From Ancylomarina sp963977525 (GTDB lineage: Bacteria; Bacteroidota; Bacteroidia; Bacteroidales; Marinifilaceae): a stretch of DNA of 64,000 nt. Position 1 is the stretch's first letter; every line of letters starts with the position of its first letter. The notes below the pieces were generated by a model, which saw nothing but the letters and a program-made list of their open reading frames with translations, did no database searches and was not told where the DNA came from. Below, one piece after another: positions 61,877-64,000 of this stretch. The stretch lies in the NCBI GenBank assembly GCA_963977525.1, contig CAXBPC010000013.1, positions 62,001 through 126,000 on the forward strand. The letters are read 5' to 3'. The position numbers and the translations under genes were made by a program.

Positions 61877-61915
61877 AACCTATTCTGATTCACCAGATTC
61901 TATTATCTTCGTATT

Positions 61916-62848
61916 ATGAACTTAACGCTCGCTACAAAATCTCAACTTATAAAAGATAAAGCCAATGAATTAGGCTTTGATCTATGTGGTATAGCGGAAG
62001 CGGACTTCCTTTCCGAAGAAAAAGAGCGATTCAACGACTGGTTAGACAAAGAGTATCATGGTGAGATGGGCTATATGGCTAATAATATAGAAAAGCGCCT
62101 CGATCCTCGACTTTTGGTTGAAAACACCAAGTCTATTGTGATGGTAGCTTTGAACTATTTTCCAGAAAACACCCAAGAAGATCCTGACGCACCAGTTTTA
62201 GCGAAATACGCTTATGGGACAGATTATCACTTTGTGATAAAAGAAAAGCTGAATGCCTTATTAGAATATATAAACGAAGAGATTGGAGAAACGCAAGGAC
62301 GAGCTTTTGTTGATTCAGCTCCAATATTAGAACATGTCTGGGCACGAAAGGCTGGATTGGGTTGGATAGGAAAAAATTCACTACTTCTAAATAGAAAGCT
62401 GGGTTCCTTCATGTTTCTGGGAGAACTCCTTATCGATATGCCCTTAGAATATAATACAGAAACCTACCCTGACTTTTGTGGAGGTTGTAATCGCTGTATC
62501 CGTTCATGCCCAACCAATGCTATTGTTGCACCTAAAGTTGTAGATGGAAGTAAGTGTATTTCATATTTCACAATTGAATTGAAAGATGAGATTCCTGAGG
62601 TGATGAAGGGGAAATTTGAAAATCGAGTGTTCGGTTGTGATATCTGCCAGGATGTTTGTCCTTGGAATCGTATGGTTAAGTCGCATTCTGTTGAGGCTTT
62701 CATGCCAAATCCAGAGATACTATCTCTATCAAATGAGGATTGGTTTGCAATGGATGCACATCAATTTGGAAGTTTATTTAAAAATTCAGCGGTTAAAAGA
62801 ACTAAGTTTAAGGGTTTGAAAAGAAATTTAGATTTTCTAAAAGAATAA
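61916..62848 (+). CDS. queG: Epoxyqueuosine reductase QueG
   Basis: 310 residues. Reduces epoxyqueuosine to queuosine in tRNA using cobalamin and two [4Fe-4S] clusters. Cluster motifs: CGGCNRCIRSCP and GCDICQDVCPWNR. Upstream family blocks: GMGYM-like GEMGYMANNIEKRLDP, FVDSAPILEHVWARKAGLGW and GKNSLLLN. A TATCTTCG -7-like element ends five bases before the ATG. It likely benefits from the suf operon next door. Confidence 0.95.
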   Translation: MNLTLATKSQLIKDKANELGFDLCGIAEADFLSEEKERFNDWLDKEYHGEMGYMANNIEKRLDPRLLVENTKSIVMVALNYFPENTQEDPDAPVLAKYAYGTDYHFVIKEKLNALLEYINEEIGETQGRAFVDSAPILEHVWARKAGLGWIGKNSLLLNRKLGSFMFLGELLIDMPLEYNTETYPDFCGGCNRCIRSCPTNAIVAPKVVDGSKCISYFTIELKDEIPEVMKGKFENRVFGCDICQDVCPWNRMVKSHSVEAFMPNPEILSLSNEDWFAMDAHQFGSLFKNSAVKRTKFKGLKRNLDFLKE

Positions 62849-62860
62849 AAACGCATTTGT

Positions 62861-63703
62861 ATGACTCATCAAACGGCATCAATTAAAACATCGGATGATA
62901 TTAACTTGTTTTATCAAGTATGGAAACCTGATCAATCGCCTTATTGTGTTATTTGTTTGGTGCATGGAATAGGTGAGCATAGTTCGCGATACCGTAATTG
63001 GGCAAAAAAATTTGTTGCTAATAATGTTGCTCTTCTTGCTTTTGATCAAAGAGGTCATGGGCAGTCTGATGGTAAACGAGGTGTAATTCCTTCATATGCT
63101 GCTTTACTTGACGATATCGATTTACTATTATTAAAATGTGAGGATTTTTTTCCTAATGTTCCAGTTATTCTATACGGACATAGTATGGGTGGAGGTGAAG
63201 TGTTAAGTCATTTAAATAATAGGCAAGGAATTTATAAAGCTGTTATTTCAACTTCACCTTGGTTAATTGCACAGCAATCGCCACCAAAATTTATAATGCC
63301 ACTTGTTCAAATCCTGGCAAAGTTACTCCCAAATCTAAGCCTCAAAACAAAACTGAATGCAGATTTACTCACTCAAGATAAACTTGTTGCTGAAGATTAT
63401 TTGAATGATCCACTTGTTCATCCTTGGGTTTCATTCCGATTATTTTATCAAGCTTATCAGGCAGGATACAATCTTTTAAACTTTACCTCGCCTGCAAAAA
63501 AGCCTTTATTGTTGCTGCATGGAAGTGCTGATCAAATAACATCTCACAATGCAAGCCAAAAATTTGCAGGAAATGCAGGTCAGTTATGTCACCTTCATAT
63601 TTTCGAAGGAGCTTTTCATGAATTACAGAATGAATTTTGTAAAGATGAGGCCTTTGATTTAATTTTAACATGGATTCATAAGAATGTAATTTCTTCCTTA
63701 TAA
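62861..63703 (+). CDS. Alpha/beta hydrolase (monoacylglycerol-lipase-like)
   Basis: 280 residues. Serine hydrolase fold of the Hydrolase_4 group: VHGIGEHSSRY oxyanion region, FDQRGHGQSDG, nucleophile Ser108 in GHSMGGG, Asp in LLLHGSADQIT, His in GAFHELQNE. Likely hydrolyses lysophospholipid or monoacylglycerol esters; substrate not shown. Starts 12 bases after queG, so co-transcribed. Confidence 0.9.
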   Translation: MTHQTASIKTSDDINLFYQVWKPDQSPYCVICLVHGIGEHSSRYRNWAKKFVANNVALLAFDQRGHGQSDGKRGVIPSYAALLDDIDLLLLKCEDFFPNVPVILYGHSMGGGEVLSHLNNRQGIYKAVISTSPWLIAQQSPPKFIMPLVQILAKLLPNLSLKTKLNADLLTQDKLVAEDYLNDPLVHPWVSFRLFYQAYQAGYNLLNFTSPAKKPLLLLHGSADQITSHNASQKFAGNAGQLCHLHIFEGAFHELQNEFCKDEAFDLILTWIHKNVISSL

Positions 63704-63716
63704 TACGACTATCACT

Positions 63717-64000
63717 ATGAACGATGATTTGTTTAGAACAAAAGTGAACATTCCACGATCTGAATTTGAATTCGGCTATCAGAAGAATGCGGTGATGATG
63801 GGCTCTTGTTTTGTTGAAAATATTGGCTCAAAGTTAAAATCGTATAAATATAAGGTTGATGTAAACCCATTTGGAGTGATATACAACCCAGTTAGTGTTT
63901 GTAGTAGTTTGCGTTTACTGATGGAAGAACGAGAATTGGTTGAGGATGACTTGAATTTTCACAATAATCTTTGGTTTAGTTTTTATCATCACAGCAAATT
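63717..64000 (+). CDS. GSCFA domain protein (3' part outside window)
   Basis: Open from ATG 63717 to the window edge. The family signature reads MMGSCFVENIGSKLKSYKYK at residues ~28-47, followed by NPFGVIYNPVSVCSSLRLL. GSCFA proteins have a GDSL/SGNH-like look and an unknown, possibly esterase, role in Bacteroidota and others. It starts 13 bases after the hydrolase gene, continuing the queG transcript. Confidence 0.85.
   Translation, partial: MNDDLFRTKVNIPRSEFEFGYQKNAVMMGSCFVENIGSKLKSYKYKVDVNPFGVIYNPVSVCSSLRLLMEERELVEDDLNFHNNLWFSFYHHSK

Overview
The window looks like chromosomal DNA of a marine or anaerobic member of the Bacteroidota, most likely near the Marinilabiliales/Bacteroidales (the level of Marinifilaceae is my guess). 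The DNA is AT-rich by eye. Shine-Dalgarno sequences are almost absent, several start regions carry a TAnnTTTG-type -7 element, and the gene set is diagnostic: a 2504-residue SprA (type IX secretion translocon), an LpxC-FabZ fusion, a rimP-nusA-infB operon with a long IF2, an HU-CCDC81/SPOR protein, DUF4837 and GSCFA proteins. Nearly all of it is ordinary core genome. No rRNA, tRNA, CRISPR array, transposase or phage gene was seen.

Layout. 1-2.6 kb (minus): part of a respiratory module, a Tat-type [4Fe-4S] protein, an NrfD-type quinol-interacting membrane subunit and a cytochrome c cut by the window edge. 3-7 kb: small accessory genes (DM13 lipoprotein, HTH regulator, SDR, OsmC-like protein, GxxExxY protein flanked by repeats). 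7-14.5 kb: ileS-dksA-like pair, lspA, gltX, HU/SPOR protein. 15-21.8 kb: envelope proteins of unknown role, DUF4197 lipoprotein, a TonB-dependent receptor and a His/Cys-rich membrane protein. 22-28.8 kb: M23 peptidase, dxr, rseP, tatA, mltD-like lytic transglycosylase, DUF4837 lipoprotein. 29-38.7 kb: pdxA-ruvA-sprA-gcvH. 39-43.8 kb (minus): rimP-nusA-infB. 44-49 kb: HD phosphohydrolase, then lpxD, lpxC/fabZ, lpxA. 49.4-55.3 kb (minus): the most irregular segment, with thiL, a degenerate ~21-nt tandem repeat, a truncated adaptor-protein gene joined to a duplicated thiL start, a zinc-protease-like lipoprotein overlapping a small lipoprotein gene, and a possible small RNA. 55.9-61.7 kb: a complete sufBCDSE operon plus a MIP18/SufT-like gene. 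61.9-64 kb: queG, an alpha/beta hydrolase and a GSCFA protein cut by the edge.

Most genes serve envelope building and protein export (lipoprotein maturation, lipid A, Tat, type IX secretion, site-2 protease, peptidoglycan enzymes), translation (two tRNA synthetases, IF2, RimP, NusA) and Fe-S supply (SUF feeding the [4Fe-4S] proteins and QueG).

Best leads for a second look: an isoleucyl-tRNA synthetase whose HIGH motif reads GIHH, a signature linked to mupirocin hyper-resistance; the zincin/lipoprotein overlap; the GC-richer tandem repeat at 50.7-50.9 kb; the repeat-flanked GxxExxY gene; the thiL-fragment/adaptor remnant; the TonB receptor with a plug CNNC motif next to a His-rich protein; and the multi-hairpin candidate RNA at 54.8 kb. 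I found no clear multi-gene system that I would call new with confidence.
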